Part shown: piece after piece, positions 1 through 7,609 of the stretch
Layout of the letters: each line of letters starts with the position of its first letter
Numbering within the stretch: position 1 is the first letter of the stretch
Source: M55B112 sp964539395
GTDB taxonomy: Bacteria; Bacteroidota; Bacteroidia; Bacteroidales; GCA-2748055
NCBI GenBank assembly: GCA_964539395.1
Contig: CAZIIU010000055.1
Coordinates: 1 to 16,725, forward strand
DNA length: 16,725 bases
Reading direction: 5' to 3'
Notes under the pieces: model-generated
Told to the model about the DNA's origin: nothing
Databases searched by the model: none
What the model saw: the letters and a program-made list of their open reading frames with translations, nothing else
Program-made: the position numbers and the translations under genes

Positions 1-15
1 TATAATTGGTTGTAA

Positions 16-309
16 TCATGTGATTTGATAACAAGTGCGAAACTTTAATGATTTATTAATTGGAACTACTCCAATATACATTTCAGGAGCCAGTCTCCTG
101 TTTAGTTCCACTTCCCGGTTGCAAAAGAACTGTCTCTTTTCCAGCGTGGAAAAGTCCAGAAAAGTCAGTTGTTCGGGTCGCTTTATCTTAAAGGCAAATT
201 GGTCAGTCAATACAATCCAAGATATATGTGTTTCTGATATAGCGCAGTTATTGCAGGTATCAGGGAACAGGCAATCATCTTTCATTTTATCTATTTGCTC
301 TCTGTTCAT
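16..309 (-). CDS. truncated aminoglycoside-phosphotransferase-like (COG2187-type) ORF
   Basis: A 97-residue ORF resembling only the N-terminal part of the COG2187 phosphotransferase-like family. The recognisable signature is an ET-H-SW segment (residues 26-31), then KIKRP (41-45), FLDFSTLEKR (50-59) and an LNRRLAP-x-MYIGVVPI run (69-84). The family usually continues for more than 200 further residues with the kinase-like core, but here only 13 unrelated-looking residues follow before a TGA at 16-18. The ATG at 307-309 lies inside the end of the upstream kinase gene (23-base overlap, different frame), so translation may be coupled. In many bacteria these two domains are fused as phosphotransferase-then-kinase; here they are separate and in the opposite order. 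The ORF may be a degraded fragment or a frameshifted gene whose remainder lies beyond base 1; the window cannot tell. Catalytic activity is unlikely for this fragment alone. Confidence 0.55.
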   Translation of the reverse strand: MNREQIDKMKDDCLFPDTCNNCAISETHISWIVLTDQFAFKIKRPEQLTFLDFSTLEKRQFFCNREVELNRRLAPEMYIGVVPINKSLKFRTCYQIT

Positions 310-793
310 TTATATATTTCATTAATTTTTGGAGCATTTCAGTTACACTGGTTTCGTCTGACCACAAAACTAAATGTGGTTCATACATGTACTCATAATT
401 GCTTTTTACTTGTTGGTAAACTTTAAGATCTGCTTCACTATATGCACGTTCTGACTTTAATCGCTCTTTCACTGTATTCTCCTTTGCACGCATTTCTACA
501 AAATATACCTCCCGCGTATGCTTTCGTGCTTCTCCTGAAAAACGCTCTCTATGACTTTTTTTTTGAAAGGTGCCATCTATTATAACGTTCTCATTGATTT
601 GTAAATGTTGTACCATATAATTCATAAGATAGTCATATACTAACTGTTTTGACTCTTTATCGTACTGTCCCTGCTTATTTATCTCCTTCCTGATCTTATC
701 AGTATTCAAATGGACCGCGCCGATCTTATTCGCTGCCTGTTTGGCAAAATAGGTTTTTCCTGTTGCCGGCAGCCCGGTTACAATTAAAATCAT
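287..793 (-). CDS. predicted P-loop kinase (COG0645-type AAA_33 ATPase)
   Basis: A 168-residue cytosolic P-loop protein, close to the usual size of stand-alone small-molecule kinases of this group. The Walker A motif GLPATGKT is at residues 7-14 directly after a hydrophobic first strand. NTDKIRKEI (30-38) sits where this family places the substrate-side Asp, and VIIDGTF (70-76) looks like the Walker B strand. The basic segment 105-116 would suit the lid. The substrate is not predictable from sequence. It starts 14 bases after polX ends and overlaps the following phosphotransferase-like ORF by 23 bases, so the three probably share a transcript. The domain normally forms the C-terminal half of fused COG2187/COG0645 proteins, which supports a functional pairing with the overlapping ORF. 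ATP binding is a confident inference; the biological role is unknown. Confidence 0.8.
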   Translation of the reverse strand: MILIVTGLPATGKTYFAKQAANKIGAVHLNTDKIRKEINKQGQYDKESKQLVYDYLMNYMVQHLQINENVIIDGTFQKKSHRERFSGEARKHTREVYFVEMRAKENTVKERLKSERAYSEADLKVYQQVKSNYEYMYEPHLVLWSDETSVTEMLQKLMKYINEQRANR

Positions 794-807
794 CGATTTA
801 TTTGGTT

Positions 808-2529
808 TTAATCTCTTTTTAGCATTCTTTCAAGGTCTTTCCAGCTTCGTGTATTAATGATATCATTTTTACCCATCCACCCCCTTCGAGCCTGTCCCAC
901 ACCGTATTGAATGTAGTCGAGGTTACCAATGGAGTGGGCATCCGTTGTAATTGCTAATTTGAGCCCCGCTTCCCTGGCTTGCCTAATATATTTGTCTTTA
1001 AGGTCAATTCGGTCGGGATTACTGTTTATTTCAAGATAGCAATCATTGTTCAGAGCTTCCTTTATAATCTCATTCATATCAAGATCATATTCCCTTCTTT
1101 TATTTATCATACGACCCGTAGGATGCCCAAGTATGTTAAAATATGGGGTTTCCATTGCTTTACAGATCCGTCGTGTTTGCTTCTTCCTGGAGAGATTCAT
1201 GTTATAATGCACCGAACCTATTACAAGATCCAGTTTTTTCAGGACTTTGTCGGGCAGGTCCAGCTTACCATCTTCCAGAATATCTACTTCAATTCCTTTG
1301 ATTATTCTCAGACCTTTCATTTTTTTATTCAATTCGTCTATCTCTTCCATTTGTTTTTCAAGCTCCTGTTCGTTCAGACCACCCGCCATGGCAACTTTTT
1401 TGGAATGTTCGGTGATGGCATAATATTCATAACCTCTTTCGATCGCTGCCTCAGCCATCTCTTTAATGGAGTATTTCCCATCTGTTGCCTTGGTATGGGT
1501 GTGCAAATCGCCCCTGATATCATTTTTTGTTACGAGATCAGGAAGTTTGTCCTCTTTCGCTGCTTCAATTTCACCGAGATTTTCCCTCAGTTCTGGTTCG
1601 ATATAAGATAGTCCGAGCTTTTTGTACATATCCCTTTCGGTTTTTCCTGCAACTCTTTTTTTTCCTTTATAGATTCCATATTCGTTCATCTTATACCCTT
1701 CTTCTTTTGCCATCTTTCTAAGTACTACCGTGTGTGCCCTGGAACCTGTGAAATATAGTTTTGCTGCCCCGAGTACACTTTTTCTGACTATTCGTATGTC
1801 TACCCGGAGATTGGTGCGTAATCTTATTGACGATCGCGTTTCTCCATGGGCTAGTATTTCCTGCATTTCTTCATAATCGACAAAATGTTGCATAGCCATC
1901 TCCCTATTACTGGCAGTGCAAACTATATCTATATCTCCCACCGTCTCTTTCATCCTTCGGTAACTACCGGTCAGCGTGACATCTTCCATCTCTTCCTCCA
2001 GGTATTTAAGCAAGGGTTGGATCATCTCTCCAGCCTCATGCAGCTTAACTCTTTGGGAACCTCCCTGTTTCCTGAAATGTTTTACTTCCTCAAGGATCTT
2101 TTTGGCAGTTTTTTCTCCAAATCCCTCCAATTCTTCAATTTCTCCATGTTTCACCGCTTTTTTCAAATCATCTATCGACTCAATTCTCAACTTGTCATAG
2201 AGGATTTTGACACGTTTAGGTCCCAATTGTTCGAGTTTCAAAATCTCGGTAAGTGAGGATGGAAATTGCCTTTTTAATTTGTCAAGCTGTTTTAGATGAC
2301 CCGTTCGGACTATTTCCTTTACCTTTTTAGCCTTGCTCTTACCAATACCGGGAAGTGAACGTATATCCTTATCGTCTTCGGTCATCTGAGAAATTCCCGT
2401 GGACAGGTCCTGTATTGTTCTTGCTGCATTGCGGTACGCATTGATCCTGAAATCATCTTTACCCTTTATTTCAAGAAAGTCAGCGGTTTCATTCAGTATA
2501 TCTGCTATTTCTTTATTGTGTACAGGCAT
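808..2529 (-). CDS. polX: DNA polymerase/3'-5' exonuclease PolX
   Basis: A 573-residue bacterial family X DNA polymerase with the normal full-length architecture. An N-terminal 8-kDa-like and helix-hairpin-helix region (residues 1-150) carries LPGIGKSKAKK (59-69), LGPKRV (102-107) and LEGFGEKTAKK (134-144). The nucleotidyltransferase core has GSY (188-190) followed by GDIDIV (198-203), giving metal-binding Asp199 and Asp201, and VDIRIV (243-248) supplies the third Asp. A C-terminal PHP phosphoesterase domain begins near 338, with DLHTHT (341-346), EH (374-375), GIEVDI (412-417), GHP (468-470) and TDAHS (529-533), all consistent with its metal-dependent 3'-5' exonuclease site. Role: gap filling in base-excision-type repair. 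It starts with ATG 20 bases downstream of a methyltransferase remnant and leads into the kinase gene after 14 bases. Every expected catalytic motif is present, so it appears intact. Confidence 0.96.
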   Translation of the reverse strand: MPVHNKEIADILNETADFLEIKGKDDFRINAYRNAARTIQDLSTGISQMTEDDKDIRSLPGIGKSKAKKVKEIVRTGHLKQLDKLKRQFPSSLTEILKLEQLGPKRVKILYDKLRIESIDDLKKAVKHGEIEELEGFGEKTAKKILEEVKHFRKQGGSQRVKLHEAGEMIQPLLKYLEEEMEDVTLTGSYRRMKETVGDIDIVCTASNREMAMQHFVDYEEMQEILAHGETRSSIRLRTNLRVDIRIVRKSVLGAAKLYFTGSRAHTVVLRKMAKEEGYKMNEYGIYKGKKRVAGKTERDMYKKLGLSYIEPELRENLGEIEAAKEDKLPDLVTKNDIRGDLHTHTKATDGKYSIKEMAEAAIERGYEYYAITEHSKKVAMAGGLNEQELEKQMEEIDELNKKMKGLRIIKGIEVDILEDGKLDLPDKVLKKLDLVIGSVHYNMNLSRKKQTRRICKAMETPYFNILGHPTGRMINKRREYDLDMNEIIKEALNNDCYLEINSNPDRIDLKDKYIRQAREAGLKLAITTDAHSIGNLDYIQYGVGQARRGWMGKNDIINTRSWKDLERMLKRD

Positions 2530-2549
2530 ACAAAAAAACTAATTATGAT

Positions 2550-3032
2550 TCAATGAGGCTTGCGTGCAATACTCAATAGATGCTTCGATTGATGCACCAT
2601 ATGGGTATCTTCGCTGTTTTCAATAATAAAATCCATCCATGCTGACTTGAGTGAATCATCAAGGGAATGGAACAAATCAAATCGTTCACCAAACACACCC
2701 TCTGCACCTGCCAGATGAATTGGTTTTAATCCTGCCATTTCGATGAGTGGGTTGATTTCTTCAGGTTGGGCAAAATAGGCGTGTTTAAAATACTCCGTTG
2801 ATTCAATAAAACGGTCATCTGTTCCTGTTTCCCAAAGCTTTTTGGCTCCATTCGGACTTAATATCCCTTTTGGATTATGTTTTAACCCGTAAACCAATGC
2901 GCCTGTGCGCGTCATAAATGAAGAAAAAAGAGAGCCACCTGGTTTTAAATTATCAAAAGAATATTCCAGTAACCTCAGTCGGTTTTCTTTGCTGATTAAA
3001 TGATAGAGAGGTCCGGTGGTGCTGACAGGCAT
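2550..3032 (-). pseudogene. 5'-truncated class I SAM-dependent methyltransferase remnant
   Basis: The open frame (160 residues) starts at GPLYHLISKENRLRLLEYSFDNLKPGG, which matches the middle of class I methyltransferases (the strand-4 GPLYHL block, then the LKPGG loop after it). The remaining 120 residues look like a normal methyltransferase C-terminus. The whole N-terminal Rossmann half, including the glycine-rich SAM-binding motif I and the acidic residue of motif II, is missing. Reading upstream in the same frame, a TGA lies at 3045-3047, four codons before the ATG. The neighbouring frames contain further stops, although one reads KLDA just before the join, which would suit a frameshifted approach to GPLYHL. 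Only about 115 bases separate this end from the nrfHA promoter. Without a SAM site it should not be catalytic. A short expressed peptide cannot be excluded. Confidence 0.7.
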
Positions 3033-3163
3033 CCAACTTTGCCTTCAGCTAGTGCTGCACGATGAGCTGTCTGTAGAATGAAGAGGAACAGTCATTAAGT
3101 GAAAACCGGCAAATTCAGGAGGGACATACATACTGCAAGAACTGCTTATGGAATATTCCATTG

Positions 3164-3195
3164 TTTGCATATTGAGCTAATTATGCATATTTTTG
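3164..3195 (+). promoter_or_regulatory. Bacteroidota-type promoter for nrfHA
   Basis: A TTTG (3164-3167) and TATTTTTG (3188-3195) are separated by 20 bases, which fits the Bacteroidota housekeeping consensus TTTG-N19-21-TAnnTTTG exactly. Transcription would start around 3201-3204, leaving a leader of only about 10 bases before the nrfH ATG at 3212, with no Shine-Dalgarno in the transcript. The spacer holds an inverted repeat, TGCATA (3166-3171) and TATGCA (3182-3187), 10 bases apart, placed where a bound regulator would touch both promoter elements. The consensus match is direct observation; the start point and regulation are inferred. Confidence 0.7.
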
Positions 3196-3211
3196 AGGGA
3201 AACGGCTTCTT

Positions 3212-3802
3212 ATGGTGAAACCGCGTTTTATTTACCACCTTATTCCGCCAAAAGTATGGCGACTTCCTGTGATCATTCTGTTGGGAATATTTGCCGGCCT
3301 CGGAGCCTTCGTCATCCATCTGTCGAAAGCTCCTTCTTACCTCTCCGACAAACCGGAGACCTGTACCAACTGTCATATTATGACTCCCCAGTATGCCACC
3401 TGGGCCCACAGCTCCCACAGGGAGCATACCCACTGCAACGACTGCCACGTACCCCACAATAACATTTTCAACAAATACTATTTCAAAGCAAAGGACGGAA
3501 TGAGGCATGCCACAATCTTTACCCTCAGGGCCGAACCTCAGGTGATCTTCATCAAGGAGGAGGGAAAACATGCCGTGCAGAATAACTGCATCAGGTGCCA
3601 TTCCGACCTGCTCACAGACAGTAGGATGCTTCAAAAGACAGACCACTTTCATGAACAGCGTAGAAACCGTCCATGCTCGGATTGTCACCGGGAAGTACCA
3701 CATGGCCGCGTGAACAGCCTGTCAAGCACACCGGATGCCCGCGTTCCCTTGCCTCCAAGTCCGGTGCCTGACTGGATGAAAAAACTAACACAACGGGATT
3801 AA
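3212..3802 (+). CDS. nrfH: cytochrome c nitrite reductase small subunit, tetraheme quinol dehydrogenase NrfH
   Basis: A 196-residue NapC/NirT-family membrane cytochrome. A single N-terminal transmembrane helix (about residues 17-37) anchors a periplasmic domain with four c-heme motifs: CTNCH (51-55), CNDCH (75-79), CIRCH (126-130) and CSDCH (155-159). The first is followed by IM, so Met57 is well placed to be the unusual Met ligand of heme 1 known in this family. NrfH takes electrons from menaquinol and passes them to NrfA, and also anchors NrfA to the membrane. The protein is slightly longer than typical NrfH because of a Pro-rich C-terminal tail (about 170-196). nrfA follows after 67 bases in the same direction. 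The ATG was chosen because it gives a short positively charged N-terminus before the helix and lies just downstream of the promoter. Confidence 0.96.
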   Translation: MVKPRFIYHLIPPKVWRLPVIILLGIFAGLGAFVIHLSKAPSYLSDKPETCTNCHIMTPQYATWAHSSHREHTHCNDCHVPHNNIFNKYYFKAKDGMRHATIFTLRAEPQVIFIKEEGKHAVQNNCIRCHSDLLTDSRMLQKTDHFHEQRRNRPCSDCHREVPHGRVNSLSSTPDARVPLPPSPVPDWMKKLTQRD

Positions 3803-3869
3803 TGAAACAATTTTACATGACAATTTATGTGACTACATATAAATAAGAATAATCTAACCCGAAACAACC

Positions 3870-5420
3870 ATGAAACCTATCAGAATACAGATTAAGGAGA
3901 AGCCCTGGCTTGGTTGGGCAATATTCTTTGCCACTTTTGCAGTCGTCTTTCTGCTCGGACTGTTCGCTTCATCTGTTGTAGAACGAAGGGCTGAGGCAGT
4001 GTTTGCCTATACACCCCAGGTGGAACACAGCCAGTTCGAACCGCGCAATGCTGTCTGGGGAGAAAACTTCCCCCGGCAGTACCAGTCATACCTGCAGACT
4101 GCCGATACCTCCTTCCAATCCAAGTATAACGGCGCCAGGAAAATTGATATGCTGGAGGTCTCTCCACGCATGGTGGTGCTCTGGGCAGGTTACGGTTTTT
4201 CAAAGGAGTATACACAGGGTCGCGGACATTATTATGCTATAGATGATATTCATGACATACTTAGAACCGGTGCACCGGTTGAGGGACGAGTGAGTCCGAT
4301 GCCAAATACATGCTGGACCTGCAAGAGTACGGATGTTCCACGGGTTATGAATGACCTGATCGAGGAGCATGGTGACATCCGGGAGGGTGTAGCTGCTTTT
4401 TATTCAGGTACCTGGGAAACCCGGGGTCATCAGATCATTAACCCGATCGGTTGTGCCGACTGTCACGATGCAGAAACAATGAACCTTCGGGTATCCCGAC
4501 CGGCACTGATTGAAGCATTTAACAGGATGGGCAGGGATATAACAAGTGTGAGTCATCAGGAGATGAGGTCTCTCGTCTGCGCCCAGTGCCATGTGGAATA
4601 CTATTTTAATGAAAATATCGTCGCAGGCTCACCGTACCTCACTTTCCCGTGGGACAGTGGTTTTTCGGCAGATGCAATGGAAACCTACTATGATGAACTG
4701 GCATTCACCGACTGGACCCACCAAATCAGCAAGGCACCCATGCTGAAGGCACAACATCCCGATTACGAGATCTATATGACCGGTATACATGCTGAAAGAG
4801 GTGTCTCCTGTGCCGATTGCCACATGCCTTATATGAGTGAGGGAGGTGTTAAGTATACCGACCACCATATTCAGAGTCCTCTCAATAACATTGCCAATTC
4901 ATGCCAGGTGTGCCACCGTGAGGAGACGGCCACACTTCTGGAGAATGTCTATACCCGGCAGGATCAGATTATCGAAAACCGCTATGATCTGGAGCGACAC
5001 CTGGTGAAGGCCCATCTGGAAGCCGGAAAAGCATGGGAGCTCGGAGCCACAGATGAACAGATGAATGATATATTAACCGGTATCAGGCATGCCCAGTGGC
5101 GCTGGGACTACACAGCAGCCAGTCACGGGGGATCGTTCCACTCACCGGTCGAGACAAGCCGCCTGATCGCTTCCGGTATCACCGCAGCACAGGAGGCAAG
5201 GATCAAGCTTGCAAGACTGCTGTCGGGACTTGGCTATAACAGGGAGGTCCCCTACCCCGATATCTCAACCAAGGCAAAGGCCCAGGCCTTGATCGGTCTT
5301 GATATGGAGAAGCTGAACCGCGAAAAGGAGGAGTTCCTGGAAACCACTGTGCCAAAGTGGATGAAAAAGGCTGAAACCAGGGAGAGCCAGTATCAGACCA
5401 AAACCCTGAAGGATTACTAA
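3870..5420 (+). CDS. nrfA: ammonia-forming cytochrome c nitrite reductase, catalytic subunit NrfA
   Basis: A 516-residue pentaheme enzyme that reduces nitrite to ammonium with six electrons, the terminal step of dissimilatory nitrite ammonification. The catalytic heme motif is CWTCK (148-152), with the lysine ligand typical of NrfA. Four CxxCH motifs follow: 195-199, 237-241, 314-318 and 345-349. By alignment to characterised NrfA proteins, the active site is Arg132 (LRTGAP), Lys152, Tyr244 (CHVEYYF) and His296 (KAQHPDYE). The conserved calcium site is Glu243, Lys293 and Gln295. Residues 13-34 form an N-terminal hydrophobic segment, either a signal peptide or an uncleaved anchor as seen in other Bacteroidota. 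It is co-directional with nrfH and presumably co-transcribed, since no separate promoter is visible in the 67-base gap. All key residues are present, so it should be functional if cytochrome c maturation genes exist elsewhere; none is in this window. Confidence 0.97.
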   Translation: MKPIRIQIKEKPWLGWAIFFATFAVVFLLGLFASSVVERRAEAVFAYTPQVEHSQFEPRNAVWGENFPRQYQSYLQTADTSFQSKYNGARKIDMLEVSPRMVVLWAGYGFSKEYTQGRGHYYAIDDIHDILRTGAPVEGRVSPMPNTCWTCKSTDVPRVMNDLIEEHGDIREGVAAFYSGTWETRGHQIINPIGCADCHDAETMNLRVSRPALIEAFNRMGRDITSVSHQEMRSLVCAQCHVEYYFNENIVAGSPYLTFPWDSGFSADAMETYYDELAFTDWTHQISKAPMLKAQHPDYEIYMTGIHAERGVSCADCHMPYMSEGGVKYTDHHIQSPLNNIANSCQVCHREETATLLENVYTRQDQIIENRYDLERHLVKAHLEAGKAWELGATDEQMNDILTGIRHAQWRWDYTAASHGGSFHSPVETSRLIASGITAAQEARIKLARLLSGLGYNREVPYPDISTKAKAQALIGLDMEKLNREKEEFLETTVPKWMKKAETRESQYQTKTLKDY

Positions 5421-5431
5421 GTTAATAGTAC

Positions 5432-6409
5432 CTATTTACCCAGAATCCAGGCAAAGATGAGCGGTGCAACAATCGTAGCATCCGACTCAATGATATACTT
5501 AGGTGTGTCGATTCCCAGCTTTCCCCAGGTGATCTTCTCATTGGGAACTGCACCGGAATAGGATCCGTAACTTGTTGTTGAATCGGAAATCTGGCAGAAA
5601 TAGCTCCAGAAGGGTGTGTCGGTCCGCTCCAGGTCCTGGTAAAGCATTGGTACCACGCATATCGGGAAATCTCCGGCAATCCCCCCACCAATCTGAAAAA
5701 AACCCAGGCCGTTCTCCTTCGACATTTCGGTGTACCAGTCAGCCAGCCAGGTCATGTATTCAATGCCTGATTTCATGGTTTGGGGCGAAAGCTCACCTTT
5801 GATACAGTAAGAGGCAAAGATGTTACCCATGGTCGAATCCTCCCATCCGGGAACCACAATCGAAAGATTCTTCTCAGCTGCTGCAAGCATCCAGCTGTTC
5901 CTGGGATCAATCTCATAATACTGCTCGAGCACTCCCGACAATAGGAGTTTGTACATGTACTCATGCGGAAGATAACGCTCACCAGCCTCTTCTGCTGCTT
6001 TCCATATTTTGTAGATATGCTTCTGTAATCTCCTGAAAGCCTCTTCCTCGGGAATACAGGTATCTGTTACCCTGTTCAGCCCTTTCTCCAGCAGCTCCCA
6101 CTCCTGTTCAGCAGTCAGATCCCTGTACCCCGGTACACGCTTATAATGTGAATGGGCCACCAGGTTCATCAGGTCCTCCTCCATGTTGGCACCGGTGCAT
6201 GAGATAATATGAACCTTGTCATGCCTGATCATATCAGCGAGTGATTTCCCCAGCTCAGCTGTGCTCATCGCACCCGCAAGAGTCACCATCATCTTGCTCC
6301 CTTTTTTGAGTTGATCCTCATAGCCGCGTGCTGCATCGACCAGCGCTGCAGCATTGAAATGCTTGAAGTGTTCTTCTATGAACCTGCTGATCTCTCCTTT
6401 TTTCTCCAT
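5432..6409 (-). CDS. deoxyhypusine synthase-like protein, probable homospermidine-forming enzyme
   Basis: A 325-residue member of the deoxyhypusine synthase (DHS) family. Recognisable blocks are TLAGAMSTAELG (43-54), SCTGANMEEDL (70-80), VPGWEDSTMGN (186-196), QIGGGIAGDFP (239-249) and the C-terminal SGAVPNEKITWGK segment, in which Lys297 aligns with the catalytic lysine of eukaryotic DHS (the SWGK block). The enzyme binds NAD and transfers an aminobutyl group. Bacteria lack eIF5A, the protein target of true DHS, and bacterial relatives are thought to put the group on putrescine to give homospermidine. Gene context agrees: arginine decarboxylase and agmatinase lie just upstream on the same strand. 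The gap to agmatinase is 110 bases and no consensus promoter was seen there. The gene ends only 11 bases from convergent nrfA with no visible terminator. The acceptor substrate remains an inference. Confidence 0.88.
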   Translation of the reverse strand: MEKKGEISRFIEEHFKHFNAAALVDAARGYEDQLKKGSKMMVTLAGAMSTAELGKSLADMIRHDKVHIISCTGANMEEDLMNLVAHSHYKRVPGYRDLTAEQEWELLEKGLNRVTDTCIPEEEAFRRLQKHIYKIWKAAEEAGERYLPHEYMYKLLLSGVLEQYYEIDPRNSWMLAAAEKNLSIVVPGWEDSTMGNIFASYCIKGELSPQTMKSGIEYMTWLADWYTEMSKENGLGFFQIGGGIAGDFPICVVPMLYQDLERTDTPFWSYFCQISDSTTSYGSYSGAVPNEKITWGKLGIDTPKYIIESDATIVAPLIFAWILGK

Positions 6410-6503
6410 TTATAAATGTATTATTACTTTCTTAATATATAATTAGTTATACACAGAATTATTTATTAAAGTGATTTGGTTGAATCTTTTCATACCACTC
6501 TTT

Positions 6504-6537
6504 CTAAGGTAGGCAACCACTAAGGTAAGCTGCCACT
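6504..6537. repeat. 16-base-period imperfect tandem duplication at the end of the agmatinase gene
   Basis: Two 18-base copies beginning CTAAGGTA and ending CCACT sit at 6504-6521 and 6520-6537, overlapping by two bases, with 15 of 18 positions identical. The second copy supplies the agmatinase stop codon and last codons. It looks like a local slippage duplication that slightly remodelled the C-terminus; no other function is evident. Confidence 0.5.
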
Positions 6538-7404
6538 CTGTCTTCCCCGGTGAGGGTTGCCCATACAAAACTTATATGACAATAGTTTATAATACAACTT
6601 TGCAACCAGGAACCCGGGTGCTTTCAAACCCGGTAATGGTGCAAACTCAACAATATCAAATCCGACAACCCGCTTCCTCGCAAAAACCTTCCTGAGGTAG
6701 GTTATTGTCTCGTACCACAGCATTCCACCCGGTTCTGGTGTACCGGTTGAAGGCATGATCGACGGATCAAGTACATCAAGATCAATTGTAAGGTAAACAT
6801 TGTCTGTCATCACTTCCAACGACCGCTCCATCCAGCCCTTATCCTGCTGCATCTCATGTGCCAGGAAACATTTCTCCGGGTTCATATGCTCTATCTCGCT
6901 TTTATCCATACTGCGGATTCCTACCTGAATGAGATTCGTGTTCATACTTGCCCAATGGACCGCACAGGCATGGTTGTAGCGGGATCCATCATAACTGCTT
7001 CTCAGGTCGGCATGTGCATCCAGCTGCAGGACGGTCAGATCATTGTATTTTTCCCTGAATGCTTCAATAATACCGATACTTACCGAATGCTCACCCCCAA
7101 AAAAAGTCAGATACTTATCAAGTCGCAGAAGCTCCCGGGTTTTAGAAAGTACCGCATTGTATACCGCCCCGGGTGTGGACGATCCAGTGACCGGGGGAAG
7201 AATATGGATGCCCAGGTTAAATACCTCTGAATCAGTTTCAATATCGTACAACTCCATGTTCTCCGCAGCCTCAAGGAACACACCGAATCCTTTATCTGCA
7301 CCCTTTCCCCATGTGCTGGTACCGTCATAAGGGATCGATTGCAGCAGTACAAAAGCACTTTCAAATGCTGCAAGCTTCTTCTCTATTCCGCCAAATGTCT
7401 TCAA
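6520..7404 (-). CDS. speB: agmatinase (ureohydrolase family)
   Basis: A 294-residue ureohydrolase that should hydrolyse agmatine to putrescine and urea. The binuclear manganese ligands are all visible: His106 (GGEHS, 103-107), Asp129, His131 and Asp133 (DAHAD, 129-133), then Asp208 and Asp210 (DLDVLDP, 208-214). GTPEPGG (221-227) and a late Glu (FDIVEF, 249-254) are also as expected. The start codon is TTG: it lies directly after an in-frame TAA, and the next in-frame ATG (residue 50) would remove the conserved SIPYDGTSTWGKGA block. The beginning, MKTFGGI, fits related agmatinases. The last 15 or so residues after YKF run beyond the usual end and are encoded over a small tandem repeat. Context with arginine decarboxylase upstream and a DHS-like gene downstream supports agmatinase rather than arginase or formimidoylglutamase. 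Confidence 0.92.
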   Translation of the reverse strand: MKTFGGIEKKLAAFESAFVLLQSIPYDGTSTWGKGADKGFGVFLEAAENMELYDIETDSEVFNLGIHILPPVTGSSTPGAVYNAVLSKTRELLRLDKYLTFFGGEHSVSIGIIEAFREKYNDLTVLQLDAHADLRSSYDGSRYNHACAVHWASMNTNLIQVGIRSMDKSEIEHMNPEKCFLAHEMQQDKGWMERSLEVMTDNVYLTIDLDVLDPSIMPSTGTPEPGGMLWYETITYLRKVFARKRVVGFDIVEFAPLPGLKAPGFLVAKLYYKLLSYKFCMGNPHRGRQSGSLP

Positions 7405-7609
7405 TTACATTATTTCATTAAGATAAAAAAATGATAATTAGCTCTTTAGTATATTTGGTCAGACTTCCGTTCTCTGCTGCTACAGTGGAATTGTTTTTAA
7501 CAGTTATCATGATCCGGTTGCAGCGAGCAATGTGCCTGTTTCAATGCACCTGATCAACCTTCATGTTTTTTATAACTATCCTCACCTGAGGAAAAACCGA
7601 ACATAGAGA

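Noticed and set aside
979..1611. 210-residue plus-strand ORF opposite polX
   Set aside because: Phe/Ile-rich shadow of a fully supported polX gene.
3045..3170. 41-residue minus-strand ORF between the methyltransferase remnant and nrfH
   Set aside because: Ser/Cys-rich, no homology I recognise, ends at the in-frame TGA before the remnant and overlaps the nrfHA promoter; probably chance.
3146..3703. 185-residue minus-strand ORF opposite nrfH
   Set aside because: nrfH on the plus strand has four c-heme motifs and a promoter; the antisense ORF has no recognisable family.
5432..6409. True deoxyhypusine synthase acting on eIF5A
   Set aside because: Bacteria lack eIF5A and the gene lies with arginine decarboxylase and agmatinase, so a polyamine role is more likely.
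7580..7591. CCTCACCTGAGG hairpin after arginine decarboxylase as a terminator
   Set aside because: The loop is only two bases and the minus strand has an A-rich, not T-rich, sequence downstream.
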